Shown here: positions 1 to 7,939 of the stretch, piece after piece
Layout: each line of letters starts with the position of its first letter
Numbering within the stretch: the stretch's first letter is position 1
Program-made: the position numbers and the translations under genes
Notes under the pieces: generated by a model
Seen by the model: only the letters and a program-made list of their open reading frames with translations
Told to the model about the DNA's origin: nothing
Database searches by the model: none
Assembly (NCBI RefSeq): GCF_003590835.1
Contig: NZ_QYUQ01000002.1
Coordinates: forward strand, 2,232,001-2,296,000
Reading direction: 5' to 3'
Source of the DNA: Noviherbaspirillum sedimenti
GTDB taxonomy: Bacteria; Pseudomonadota; Gammaproteobacteria; Burkholderiales; Burkholderiaceae_D
Length of the DNA: 64,000 bases

Positions 1-459
1 AATGTCTGCTACGGCGATATCGACCATTTCAAGCCGTTCAACGATGTTTACGGCTACCTGCGCGGCGACGACATCATCCGTCTGACCGGCGATATCCTGG
101 CGCGCTATTGCGTGCCGGGGGTGGACTTCCTCGGTCATGTCGGCGGCGACGATTTCATCATCCTGTTCCAGAGCGCCGATTGGAAATGCCGCTGCGACGG
201 CATACTGGAGACATTCGCAGCGGAGACGCCGGCGTTTTTCAGCGCCGCGGACCGCAGCAATGGCGGTTACGTGAGCGAAGACCGGCGTGGCAACCGGGTG
301 TTCCATCCGCTGGTATCGCTGTCACTCGGCGTGGTGAAAATCGACGCCGCGCGCCATTATTCAAGCTACCAGATTGCCGCCGCCGCAGCGGACGCCAAGA
401 AACAAGCCAAGACCATGAGCGGCAACAGCCTGTTCCTGGAACGCCGGGAATTGCAATAG
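1..459 (+). CDS. GGDEF-domain protein, C-terminal part (5' end outside window)
   Basis: The frame is open from base 1 and stops with TAG at 457-459, so only the last 152 codons are present. The translation holds a GGDEF-type nucleotide-cyclase domain: a metal-site stretch GDIDHFKPFNDVYGY near the edge and the signature GGDDF at about residues 48-52. The FKPFNDVYGY variant is typical of large proteins that combine EAL, a CBS-type sensor and GGDEF. A diguanylate cyclase or bifunctional c-di-GMP enzyme is likely, but the sensor and any EAL domain lie outside the window. It converges on the siaABC operon, with only 21 bp between the two stops. Confidence 0.85.
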   Translation, partial: NVCYGDIDHFKPFNDVYGYLRGDDIIRLTGDILARYCVPGVDFLGHVGGDDFIILFQSADWKCRCDGILETFAAETPAFFSAADRSNGGYVSEDRRGNRVFHPLVSLSLGVVKIDAARHYSSYQIAAAAADAKKQAKTMSGNSLFLERRELQ

Positions 460-480
460 ATCCGGGCTTTCGCCTGGCAT

Positions 481-1134
481 TCAGCTGCTGCTATTCGCTT
501 CGCCCAGCACCACTTTGGCGCCAGTCACCAGCGCCGATTTCACTTGATCCAGGTACGGGCTGGCGAAGCGCTTTCCCTGCGGCGAATCGCGCAAGGCCAT
601 GTTCCAGTGACCGGCCACGGCCATCAGCTGTGCAGGTGTTCCGGCTTTTTCGATGCGCTGGATCACGGGGGCGCTCAGCAAGCCAAGATAGGTTTGCGCA
701 GTGGTGGTCATGAAATCCTTGACCAGGCGGATGGTCGCCGGGTCTTCCGTCAAGACGCCCCCGGCCTCGGCGCCGCTGGCGGCCGGCGCCACCACGGGCG
801 CATTGCCCCGCGCAGCTGGCGCCGGCGCCGGCGCGGCAGATTCCACTGGTGTTGCGCGCAATGCACCAGCATGGGACTGGCCGCGTGCATCGCTGTCCGT
901 CTGCGCAATGAAGCCATGCTCCAGCAAGTGGCTGAGAATTTCCTGCAACTGTCCCGACGGCACCATTGCCGGGACCATTTCAATAATCGTCTCCAGGTCC
1001 TTGCTGCCGTCAATGATGATGAGCACGCGTCGTTGCATGGGGGTCAGGCCATGGGCACGGCTGGACATTTCCTCGCGCCCTTTTTCGGTCTTTGAAAAAA
1101 CGAGCCCGGTACTTGCCATGGTTTGTGCCAGCAT
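481..1134 (-). CDS. hypothetical protein, last gene of the siaABC operon
   Basis: This 217-residue protein is not a family I can name. Residues about 15-75 look like a compact helical, winged-helix-like domain (LTPMQRRVLIIIDGSKDLE). An Ala/Pro-rich linker follows at about 85-125, then a conserved-looking helical C-terminal domain. There is no signal peptide or membrane segment, so it is probably cytoplasmic. I chose the ATG at 1134 because AAGGA lies 7-8 bases upstream; an in-frame start at 1251 would overlap siaC. It follows siaC by 64 bp on the same strand and is probably cotranscribed, which makes it a candidate partner or output of the Sia switch. That role is inferred from position only. 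Confidence 0.7.
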   Translation of the reverse strand: MLAQTMASTGLVFSKTEKGREEMSSRAHGLTPMQRRVLIIIDGSKDLETIIEMVPAMVPSGQLQEILSHLLEHGFIAQTDSDARGQSHAGALRATPVESAAPAPAPAARGNAPVVAPAASGAEAGGVLTEDPATIRLVKDFMTTTAQTYLGLLSAPVIQRIEKAGTPAQLMAVAGHWNMALRDSPQGKRFASPYLDQVKSALVTGAKVVLGEANSSS

Positions 1135-1198
1135 ATATTTTTCCTTTTTCACCGCATCCCAGGCTGCCTCAAGGGGAGCCGCGCGGCGCACGACGACA

Positions 1199-1591
1199 TC
1201 ACGCCACGAACGGCGCTTCGTTAAAATTGAGCCAGGTAACGCCCAGGCCATGCATCAAGTCCTCGCCCAGATCCTGGATGGCATCGTCTTCCTCATCGAA
1301 CTCCCAATCGATATCGACTGCGCAACCGGCGTGGGCGGCTTCGTTCAGCACCATGAACAGTTGCCGCATCGATTTGGTCGAGGCGCTGTTGACATAGGAA
1401 AGCCGGATGCGTGCATAAAATTTCGCCGAGACCTTGTTGTCGAAATGCGCTTGCATCGTGCCGATGATCGGCTGGAAAAACAGGTTCGGATTCTCCGGAT
1501 AACACTCGCCTGCGATAAACAGGGTGTTGTGCACCGGGTTGAAAATGACTTCTGGCGTACTGTCCGTGCGGACTGTTTTAATGGCTTGCAT
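1199..1591 (-). CDS. siaC: SiaC-family regulatory phosphoprotein (DUF1987)
   Basis: This 130-residue protein matches the SiaC/DUF1987 family in length and pattern, with TPEVIFNP near the start and SAKFYARIRLSYVNSASTKSM in the middle. In Pseudomonas aeruginosa SiaC is phosphorylated by the kinase SiaB, dephosphorylated by SiaA, and in its unmodified form activates the diguanylate cyclase SiaD. The phosphosite region there reads NTSS; here the matching stretch is NSAS (residues 68-71), so the acceptor is probably Ser69 rather than Thr. GGGAG lies 9 bases upstream of the ATG. It follows siaB by 19 bp. No siaD sits in this operon. Confidence 0.88.
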   Translation of the reverse strand: MQAIKTVRTDSTPEVIFNPVHNTLFIAGECYPENPNLFFQPIIGTMQAHFDNKVSAKFYARIRLSYVNSASTKSMRQLFMVLNEAAHAGCAVDIDWEFDEEDDAIQDLGEDLMHGLGVTWLNFNEAPFVA

Positions 1592-1610
1592 TTTTTCGGC
1601 TCCCGAAAAA

Positions 1611-2177
1611 TTAAATCACTGTCTTCAAGTAAAAATAGGAAAAGCGCCCCGCCGACTGCGTATGCGGAACGAATTCGAACTCGATTGGCTGGGTGCTGTC
1701 GCGTGCAATCGTCAACAAGCCCAGGCCGGCGCCCTTGCTGATGGCATCGGTCGCCTCATGCTCGTCATTGGCCAGTTGCTGGCGGTAGGCGGCCTTGATT
1801 TCCGCCAGCGACATGCTCTTCAGCGCAGTCAGCTTGCCGTGGATGCGCTCAACCTGTTCGCTCGGCACCAGGTTGCCGCAGGCTATCCAGTAGGATTGTT
1901 CCGCCTGCCCCATGCCAATCGCGCCGGGCTTGCCCGGTTCCGGGCAAGTGCCATTGCCGGGGGCGCCGCCATAGTGCAGGATGTTCTGCGCCATCTCGAC
2001 AAAGCTGGAAAACAGCTTGCGCTTGACCGGGCCGCTGACGTTTTCGTACTCCAGCTTATCCTTGAGCGCACGCGACAGGACATTCATCATGTCGCCGTCA
2101 AAGCAGCCGGCGTAGTAATAAATTACGCCGGCATGCGCGGCCCCCTCCTGGAACTGTTCAAACGATCGCAAGTTCAT
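1611..2177 (-). CDS. siaB: SiaB-family protein kinase
   Basis: This 188-residue protein fits the SiaB family (DUF6272), a small GHKL-like kinase that phosphorylates SiaC. An N-box-like helix, SSFVEMAQNILHYG, lies at about residues 57-70, and a glycine-rich stretch, SKGAGLGLLTIAR, at about 147-159 resembles a G-box. There is no membrane segment. The start ATG (2177-2175) overlaps the siaA stop as ATGA, which implies translational coupling and near equal amounts of the opposing kinase and phosphatase. The frame is open further upstream to 2795, but that part is antisense-like sequence inside siaA and is rejected. Confidence 0.85.
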   Translation of the reverse strand: MNLRSFEQFQEGAAHAGVIYYYAGCFDGDMMNVLSRALKDKLEYENVSGPVKRKLFSSFVEMAQNILHYGGAPGNGTCPEPGKPGAIGMGQAEQSYWIACGNLVPSEQVERIHGKLTALKSMSLAEIKAAYRQQLANDEHEATDAISKGAGLGLLTIARDSTQPIEFEFVPHTQSAGRFSYFYLKTVI

Positions 2178-3460
2178 GCCTGGCCCTCGGCAGCGAAGGC
2201 GAGGAAGCAGACATCGTCGCGGCGGCGCTGCTGGCCTTGCCATTCGGCGAAGCGCTCCAGCAGCAAGGCAGAAAATTCTTTCGGCGCCAGGGCCCGTTCC
2301 TCCGACAGCATCTGGTACAGGCGCCGGCGGCCATGCGCGATACTCTTCGGGCCGCCGATCTGGTCGATCACGCCGTCGGTGGTAACCAGCGCGCGATAGC
2401 CGGCCGGCAGGCGCACGCGGTGCGAACGGAAAATAAAATCGTCCGGTGTGTCGCTGTAGCCGACGCCCATGCGGTCGCCCTCGAACAGGCTGACTTCTTC
2501 GGCTTGCGGCTGCACCAGCGCCAGCTCCAGGCGAGCGCCGGCGTAATGCAAGGCGCTGGCGGCTTCGGTCAGGACGAACATGAAGGCATCCATGCCGTCG
2601 TCCGATTTGTCCGCCGCCTGGCTGCCCGGTTTCTTTTCCTCGTTGCGCTGGCCCAGCACTTTCTTGATGTAGGTATTCAGTCCGCTGAGCACCACGCCCG
2701 GGTCGGGTTCCTCGGCGCCGCTCGCGACCTGGTTTTCCAGGTAGGACAGGGCAATCAGCGTCATGAAGGCGCCCGGCACGCCATGGCCGGTGCAATCAAT
2801 AATGGCGCCGAAGATGCCGTTTTTTGTGGTACGGAAGAAATAGCAATCGCCGCCGACCACATCGCGCGGCAACCAGGTCAGCTGCGCAGCGGGCATGGCT
2901 GCCAGCAGTTCCTGGTTGGAGCTGCGCAGGTTGGATTGCTGGATGGCTGAAGCGTAGTCAATACTGGAAAGCAGCTGGCGGGTCTTTTCCGCTTCGATAT
3001 CCGACATCGCCTTCAACAGCGACATGCCGGTACCAAGGCCGAAGTACTTGCCGCCCCGGGTACAGATGAAGCCATCCTTCATGACGCGCGCATCCGGCTC
3101 GACTGCATGGCGCACCAGCACTTCGATCGGCGCATCCTCCGCAGCGATCAAAGGCGCGGCATCGGCAAAACCGAGGCACGATTTTTTGCCAAAAAGCTCG
3201 CGGCTGAAGGGTTTGCTGTACTGCTCCATGAAAGCATTGCGGTTGACCAGGCCGACCGGAACATCATCCTCGACGATTGCCACGGTTTCCATGTCGGGAT
3301 GATCCCGGAAAAATTCCTGTAGCCCGGCATTGGTCATGTCCGGGCCGATGGCCGGGACTGCGCTCGCCAGCTGCCCCGCATGCACTGCCAAGCTCCCATG
3401 TGCACCGGCGCTGGAAGCCGCATTGGCGATGGAACTGTACAGATCTTCGATACTTGCCAC
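2174..3460 (-). CDS. siaA: SiaA-type PP2C/SpoIIE phosphatase with a CBS-like sensor region
   Basis: This 428-residue protein has a CBS-pair-like region at about 40-150 (VAIVEDDVPVGLVNRN, GKYFGLGTGMSLLKAMSD), a short helical linker, and a SpoIIE-type PP2C domain from about 190 to the end. The metal-site motifs are intact: RDVVGGDCYFF, IDCTGHGVPGAFM, TTDGVIDQ and RRRDDVCF. It should dephosphorylate SiaC. The P. aeruginosa SiaA is a membrane protein with HAMP; this form is soluble. I chose the GTG at 3460 because AAGGAGC lies 7 bases upstream and because the ATG at 3637 lies upstream of the predicted PhoB promoter (3546-3590). Confidence 0.85.
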   Translation of the reverse strand: MASIEDLYSSIANAASSAGAHGSLAVHAGQLASAVPAIGPDMTNAGLQEFFRDHPDMETVAIVEDDVPVGLVNRNAFMEQYSKPFSRELFGKKSCLGFADAAPLIAAEDAPIEVLVRHAVEPDARVMKDGFICTRGGKYFGLGTGMSLLKAMSDIEAEKTRQLLSSIDYASAIQQSNLRSSNQELLAAMPAAQLTWLPRDVVGGDCYFFRTTKNGIFGAIIDCTGHGVPGAFMTLIALSYLENQVASGAEEPDPGVVLSGLNTYIKKVLGQRNEEKKPGSQAADKSDDGMDAFMFVLTEAASALHYAGARLELALVQPQAEEVSLFEGDRMGVGYSDTPDDFIFRSHRVRLPAGYRALVTTDGVIDQIGGPKSIAHGRRRLYQMLSEERALAPKEFSALLLERFAEWQGQQRRRDDVCFLAFAAEGQA

Positions 3461-3545
3461 TTGTATTGCTCCTTCGATTAAATGCCTTTGAACATCCGCC
3501 TGTCTGCATGCATGGACTATTTTCCTGACGGCAAATCTGACGGCA

Positions 3546-3590
3546 AATATATAGCCGCCGTATGACATAGGCATGAAGTAATGATGACAA
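3546..3590 (-). promoter_or_regulatory. PhoB box and -10 of the siaABC operon
   Basis: Read on the minus strand, three 7-bp half-sites, TTGTCAT (3590-3584), ACTTCAT (3579-3573) and ATGTCAT (3568-3562), recur every 11 bp. They are followed after exactly 10 bp by TATATT (3551-3546), a 5/6 match to the -10 consensus. The geometry equals that of the pstS and ppk1 promoters in this window. Transcription should start near 3539, giving a leader of about 80 nt before the GTG at 3460. Confidence 0.75.
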
Positions 3591-3626
3591 ATGTAAATTT
3601 TTCTGATGCGCGCCGGCAGCACCGCC

Positions 3627-3692
3627 ATGTCATGCAATCGTCACAAAAAATTTCCTATTTGTAACAACCCCGTCACAAGCCATCCCTAGAAT
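3627..3692 (+). promoter_or_regulatory. tandem PhoB boxes and -10 of pstS
   Basis: The first box is ATGTCAT (3627-3633), four bases, TCGTCAC (3638-3644). The second is TTGTAAC (3659-3665), four bases, CCGTCAC (3670-3676). A 10-bp gap leads to TAGAAT (3687-3692), a 5/6 match to -10, and there is no good -35 hexamer. This is the standard class of PhoB-activated promoter, in which the box replaces the -35. It lies back to back with the siaA site. Confidence 0.85.
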
Positions 3693-3742
3693 TCGCTTCA
3701 GAAATTTCGGTTTCTTCTTTGACAAACAATAGGAGTTGATCA

Positions 3743-4723
3743 ATGAATTTGAAAAAAGTGTTTGCAGCAATGGGCGTTGCATCCGTCGCGCTGCTGACCC
3801 AGGGCGTCCAGGCCCAGGCAGTGAAGGTCGATGCCGGTCTGCCGACTTATCAAAAAGCTGCTGGCGTAGCCGGCAACTTCACCAGCGTCGGTTCCGATAC
3901 GCTGAATAACCTGATGACACTGTGGGCGGAAGAGTTCAAGCGTCTCTATCCGAACGTGAATATTCAAATCCAGGGCGCCGGCTCCTCCACCGCGCCGCCG
4001 GCACTGACCGAAGGCGCCTCCAATTTCGGCCCGATGAGCCGCATGATGACCGCCAAGGAAGTCGAAGGCTTCGAGAAAAAGCATGGCTACAAGCCATACG
4101 CCGTGCCGGTCGCGATCGACGCGCTGGCCGTGTACGTCAACAAGGACAACCCGATCAAGGGCCTGAGCCTGCAAGACATCGACGCCATCATGTCGGTCGG
4201 CCGCAAGTGCGGCGGCGCTGCCGATGTGACCAAATGGGGCGAAGTCGGCATGAAGGGCGAATGGGGCAGCCGCGATATCGCCATGTACGGCCGTAACTCG
4301 GTCTCCGGCACCTATGGCTACTACAAGGAAATCGCACTGTGCAAGGGCGACTTCAAGCGCAACGTCGCCGAGCAGCCGGGTTCGGCTTCGGTGGTGCAAA
4401 GCGTCGCTACCCAGCTGAACGCCATCGGCTACTCGGGCATCGGCTACAAGACATCCGGCGTGCGCGCATTGCCGCTGGCGAAGAAATCCGGCCAGCCTTT
4501 CGTCGAGCCGGATGCCGCCCACGCAATTGACGGCACCTATCCGCTGGCGCGCGTGCTGTACGTGTACGTGAACAAGAAGCCGAACCAGCTGCTGGCGCCG
4601 CTGGAGCGCGAGTTCTTCAAGATGGTGCTGTCCAAGCAAGGCCAGACCGTGGTGGTGAAGGATGGCTTCGTGCCAATGCCAGCACGCATGGCGCTCAAGG
4701 CCAGCCAGGACTTGAGCAAGTAA
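3743..4723 (+). CDS. pstS: phosphate ABC transporter substrate-binding protein PstS
   Basis: This 326-residue periplasmic protein has a clear signal peptide ending in VQAQA near residue 25. The PBP-like fold carries [28 protein letters not shown] and [15 protein letters not shown], stretches typical of phosphate binding in this PstS group. It captures inorganic phosphate for PstCAB and is usually the most strongly induced Pho protein. AGGAG lies 7-8 bases before the ATG. Tandem PhoB boxes lie upstream at 3627-3676, and a GC-rich hairpin follows the stop. The repeat lipoprotein and pstC follow on the same strand. Confidence 0.95.
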   Translation: MNLKKVFAAMGVASVALLTQGVQAQAVKVDAGLPTYQKAAGVAGNFTSVGSDTLNNLMTLWAEEFKRLYPNVNIQIQGAGSSTAPPALTEGASNFGPMSRMMTAKEVEGFEKKHGYKPYAVPVAIDALAVYVNKDNPIKGLSLQDIDAIMSVGRKCGGAADVTKWGEVGMKGEWGSRDIAMYGRNSVSGTYGYYKEIALCKGDFKRNVAEQPGSASVVQSVATQLNAIGYSGIGYKTSGVRALPLAKKSGQPFVEPDAAHAIDGTYPLARVLYVYVNKKPNQLLAPLEREFFKMVLSKQGQTVVVKDGFVPMPARMALKASQDLSK

Positions 4724-4732
4724 GCAGCATCC

Positions 4733-4753
4733 GCGGCGCGTTCTGCGCGCCGC
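4733..4753 (+). other. GC-rich hairpin after pstS
   Basis: GCGGCGCG (4733-4740) and CGCGCCGC (4746-4753) form an 8-bp stem around a 5-base loop, 9 bp after the pstS stop. There is no T-run, so it is more likely an RNA-stabilising or processing stem than a terminator. It could protect the abundant pstS message from 3' decay. Confidence 0.55.
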
Positions 4754-4901
4754 ACCCTCCCGCCTTTTCATGTGCGGGAATCAGTCATGACATGCTGCCG
4801 CGAGCCGCGGCAGCAGATCGAATTCAACAGGCAGCGCGGAAGAATCCAGACCGGCACGCCGGCACCGTTGCTGCATGATCTTTAATACGAGGGAGTTAGG
4901 C

Positions 4902-5534
4902 ATGAAGCAAAAAATGCGCATGGTGGCATTGCTCGCGGGCACGGCTGCGGCACTGGCCCTGAGCGGCTGCGCCACCGACATGAACCAGACCGCGCCAGCG
5001 GCAGCTGCACCGGCAGCTGCGCCGGCAGCCAAGCCGGCAGCCCCGGTAGCCGAAAAAGCGGCTGTGGCGGCACCGTCGGCCAAGGAATTCTTCATCATTC
5101 TGCCGGCAAGCGGCCGTATCCACGCCTTCGGCGACACCAGGAATTACCTGCAATACCTCGCCAATGGCGAAGTGGCGCTGACCCGTACCCAGATCGGTAC
5201 CGGTCCGAAAGGCGAAACCGTCGTTTATGGCATCACCAGCGACGACGTCAAGAAAAACCAGCCGAGCCTGGGCGAACTGGTCTACCAGGACAAGTTGCCG
5301 GCTGCCGAGGACTTCCATGGCGAAGTGTTCAAGAACGGCCGTTTCTACGTCTTCGGCAACCTGCAGGACATGAAAGCCTTCGCCGCCTTCGGCGAAGTGC
5401 CCTACTCCTACACCGATATCGGCGCCGGCCCGAAAGGCGAGACGCTGGTTTGGGTAATGAACAAGGATAGCTACAAGAAGGGCCGCCCGCTCGCCAACAT
5501 CGAGCGCTTCAAGCAGATTCGCGCAGCGACGTAA
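4902..5534 (+). CDS. lipoprotein with internal duplication between pstS and pstC
   Basis: This 210-residue protein starts at the ATG at 4902, with GGGAG 7 bases upstream. It has a lipoprotein signal (LALSGC, Cys near residue 21) and an Ala/Pro-rich tether to about residue 58. Two similar repeats of about 55 residues follow. They align around GRIHAFGDTRNYL / GRFYVFGNLQDMK, GEVALTRTQIGTGPKGETVV / GEVPYSYTDIGAGPKGETLV and DDVKKNQP / DSYKKGRP. I know no function for it. Its place inside the pst cluster, probably under the pstS promoter, suggests a surface or periplasmic role in phosphate starvation. A terminator-like hairpin follows. Confidence 0.8.
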   Translation: MKQKMRMVALLAGTAAALALSGCATDMNQTAPAAAAPAAAPAAKPAAPVAEKAAVAAPSAKEFFIILPASGRIHAFGDTRNYLQYLANGEVALTRTQIGTGPKGETVVYGITSDDVKKNQPSLGELVYQDKLPAAEDFHGEVFKNGRFYVFGNLQDMKAFAAFGEVPYSYTDIGAGPKGETLVWVMNKDSYKKGRPLANIERFKQIRAAT

Positions 5535-5592
5535 GCGCCGCGGAGCCAGGTGCGACATGCCTGGTTCCGGGCGCATGCGCAAGGATCGCAAA

Positions 5593-5627
5593 AGGGCGGC
5601 GGCTTATCGTCGCCCTCGTTTTATTTT
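5593..5627 (+). terminator. Rho-independent terminator between the lipoprotein gene and pstC
   Basis: AGGGCGGCG (5593-5601) pairs with CGTCGCCCT (5608-5616), nine pairs with one G-T wobble, around a 6-base loop. A T-rich tail follows at 5618-5627. It ends 18 bp before pstC, so it probably lowers pstCAB-phoU transcription relative to pstS, or separates the units. Confidence 0.7.
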
Positions 5628-5645
5628 AAAACACACAAAATCTCC

Positions 5646-7925
5646 ATGAATACCACAAGCCAGCGTCAGAGTCCGGCCAGCGGCGCGACCGCCGTGCTCG
5701 GAAACCGTCCGATGAGCCGCCGCATGCTGATCGATCGCCTGTTCAAGCATCTGATGTCGATCGGCGGCATCAGCGTGATCGTCGCGATCTCGGCCATCTT
5801 TTTCTATCTCGCCAGCGTCGTCGTGCCGCTGTTTACCCCGCCCACGATCGAGCAGGAAAGCCAGTTCGCCGTACCGGGCGCGGCAGGCCAGGATACCGCT
5901 GCGCTGTCTGGCGAAGAACAGCGCGAGATCGGCATCCGTGTCGGCGCCAGGGGCGCGATCAGCTTCTTCAGCTTCGCCAGCGGCCAGGTGCTGGCCAGCC
6001 ATGCCATCAAGCTGCCGGATGGCGCCCAGGTCACCAGTTACGCCAGCGGCGAACGGCGCACCTATGCGCTGGGCTTCGGCTTGTCGGATGGCCGTGTGGT
6101 GCTGGTCAAGCAAGGCTACCAGGTCACCTATCCGGACAACAAGCGGCTGATCACGCCGTCGATCGAATACCCGCTGGGTGAAGAACCGCTGGTGATCGAT
6201 CCGCAAGGCAAACCAATCGTGCAACTGGCGATCCAGCAATCCGAGGAGGGTTCCACCATCGTCGCGCTGACCGAGGACGGTCGCCTGCTGGTATCCGCGG
6301 TGAGTCTCACCAACAACCTGATGACCGGCGAATCGACCAGCCAGGTCGAGCAGTCGGAAATCGTGCTGCCGCCGTCGGACATCCGTCGCCTGCTGGTGGA
6401 ATCCAAGCAGCGCGAACTGTACGTGCTGCATGGCGACCGCGCGCTGGCCCGCTATGACATTGGCGACAAGACTCAGCCCAGGCTGATCGAAACGGTACAA
6501 CTGACCGACGCCGGCGAAAAAGTCACGGCACTGACCATGCTGAGCGGCGGTTTCTCCATCATCGTCGGCACCAATCGCGGCAATCTGGCGCAGTGGTTCC
6601 CGGTGCGCAAGGAATCCAACCATTTCATCCTGACCCGCATCCGCACTTTTGATCCCATGCAAGGCGCCGTCACCGCACTCGCGCCGGAATTCAACCGCAA
6701 GGCCTTCATTGCCGGCGACAGCCAGGGCAACCTCGGCAGCTACTTCGCCACTTCGAACCGTCTGCTGTTCAACAAGAAGCTGAGCGACCAGGCGCTCACC
6801 GTGCTGGGCATTCCGCCGCGCGGCAATGGTTACCTGGCGCAGGATGCCGCCGGCAAGGTATATTCGGCGGCGGTGCACAACGACCATCCGGAAGTCTCGT
6901 TTTCCAGCCTGTGGCAAAAGGTCTGGTACGAAAGCTATGAAGCGCCGGATTATGTCTGGCAATCGTCGGCCGCCAACTCGGACTTCGAACCGAAGTTCAG
7001 CCTGGCGCCACTGACCTACGGCACCATCAAGGCAGCCGCCTATGCGATGCTGATCTCGATCCCGCTGGCCTTGCTGGGCGCCATCTTCACCGGCTACTTC
7101 ATGACGCCGAAGATGCGCACCATCGTCAAGCCGAGCATCGAGATGATGGGCGCCCTGCCGACCGTGATCCTGGGTTTCCTCGCCGGCCTGTGGCTGGCGC
7201 CGCTGGTGGAAAACAACCTGGCCGGCGTACTGCTGTCGATTGTCTTGCTGCCGGTCTCGCTGGTCGGCTCCGCCTGGCTGTGGCAACTGCTGCCGGAAAA
7301 CCTGCGCAACCGCGTGCCGCCAGGCTGGGAAGCCGCGCTGCAATTGCCGGTAGTGGCGTTCATGCTGTGGTTCCTGTTCCAGATCGGCCACCCGATCGAG
7401 GCGGCATTTTTCGGTGGCGACCTGCCAAGCTGGCTCAGTAACGAGCTCGGCATCAGCTACGATCAGCGCAACTCGCTGGTGGTCGGCATCGCCATGGGCT
7501 TTGCGGTCACCCCCAACATCTTCTCGATTGCCGAAGACGCCATCTTCAGCGTGCCCAAGCACCTGACCTCGGGTTCGCTGGCGCTGGGCGCGACGCCCTG
7601 GCAAACCCTGGTGGGCGTAGTACTGCTCACGGCCAGCCCCGGCATTTTTTCGGCGGTGATGATCGGCCTGGGCCGCGCGGTCGGCGAAACCATGATCGTG
7701 CTGATGGCTACCGGTAATACCGCGGTGATGGATTTCAGCATGTTCTCGGGTTTCCGCACCCTGTCGGCCAACATCGGCGTCGAAATGCCGGAAGCCGGCG
7801 TCGGCGAAACCCACTACCGCCTGCTGTTCCTGTCGGCGCTGGTGCTGTTCGCCTTCACATTTATCGTCAACACTCTCGCTGAACTGGTGCGCCAGCGCAT
7901 GCGTGAAAAGTACAGCACTATCTAA
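5646..7925 (+). CDS. pstC: phosphate ABC transporter permease PstC (long form)
   Basis: This 759-residue inner-membrane protein has one membrane segment near residues 40-65, a soluble, probably periplasmic, domain of roughly 380 residues, then the BinPDT permease region from about 460 to the end. The coupling loop reads SGSLALGATPWQT and the C-terminal helix ends in VRQRMREKYSTI. E. coli PstC has about 320 residues; a long form with a periplasmic insert is known from Pseudomonas and many betaproteobacteria. The ATG at 5646 lies downstream of a terminator and has only a weak ribosome site. pstA follows by 14 bp. Confidence 0.92.
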   Translation: MNTTSQRQSPASGATAVLGNRPMSRRMLIDRLFKHLMSIGGISVIVAISAIFFYLASVVVPLFTPPTIEQESQFAVPGAAGQDTAALSGEEQREIGIRVGARGAISFFSFASGQVLASHAIKLPDGAQVTSYASGERRTYALGFGLSDGRVVLVKQGYQVTYPDNKRLITPSIEYPLGEEPLVIDPQGKPIVQLAIQQSEEGSTIVALTEDGRLLVSAVSLTNNLMTGESTSQVEQSEIVLPPSDIRRLLVESKQRELYVLHGDRALARYDIGDKTQPRLIETVQLTDAGEKVTALTMLSGGFSIIVGTNRGNLAQWFPVRKESNHFILTRIRTFDPMQGAVTALAPEFNRKAFIAGDSQGNLGSYFATSNRLLFNKKLSDQALTVLGIPPRGNGYLAQDAAGKVYSAAVHNDHPEVSFSSLWQKVWYESYEAPDYVWQSSAANSDFEPKFSLAPLTYGTIKAAAYAMLISIPLALLGAIFTGYFMTPKMRTIVKPSIEMMGALPTVILGFLAGLWLAPLVENNLAGVLLSIVLLPVSLVGSAWLWQLLPENLRNRVPPGWEAALQLPVVAFMLWFLFQIGHPIEAAFFGGDLPSWLSNELGISYDQRNSLVVGIAMGFAVTPNIFSIAEDAIFSVPKHLTSGSLALGATPWQTLVGVVLLTASPGIFSAVMIGLGRAVGETMIVLMATGNTAVMDFSMFSGFRTLSANIGVEMPEAGVGETHYRLLFLSALVLFAFTFIVNTLAELVRQRMREKYSTI

Positions 7926-7939
7926 TCGGAGTTCACAAC

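Noticed and set aside
3461..3637. Upstream extension of siaA to an ATG at 3637
   Set aside because: It would start above the predicted promoter and -10; the GTG at 3460 has a strong ribosome site.
5604..7814. 736-codon open frame on the minus strand over pstC
   Set aside because: It is a codon-bias shadow of pstC: composition is skewed to Asp, Gln, Arg and His, with no signal, motif or family pattern.
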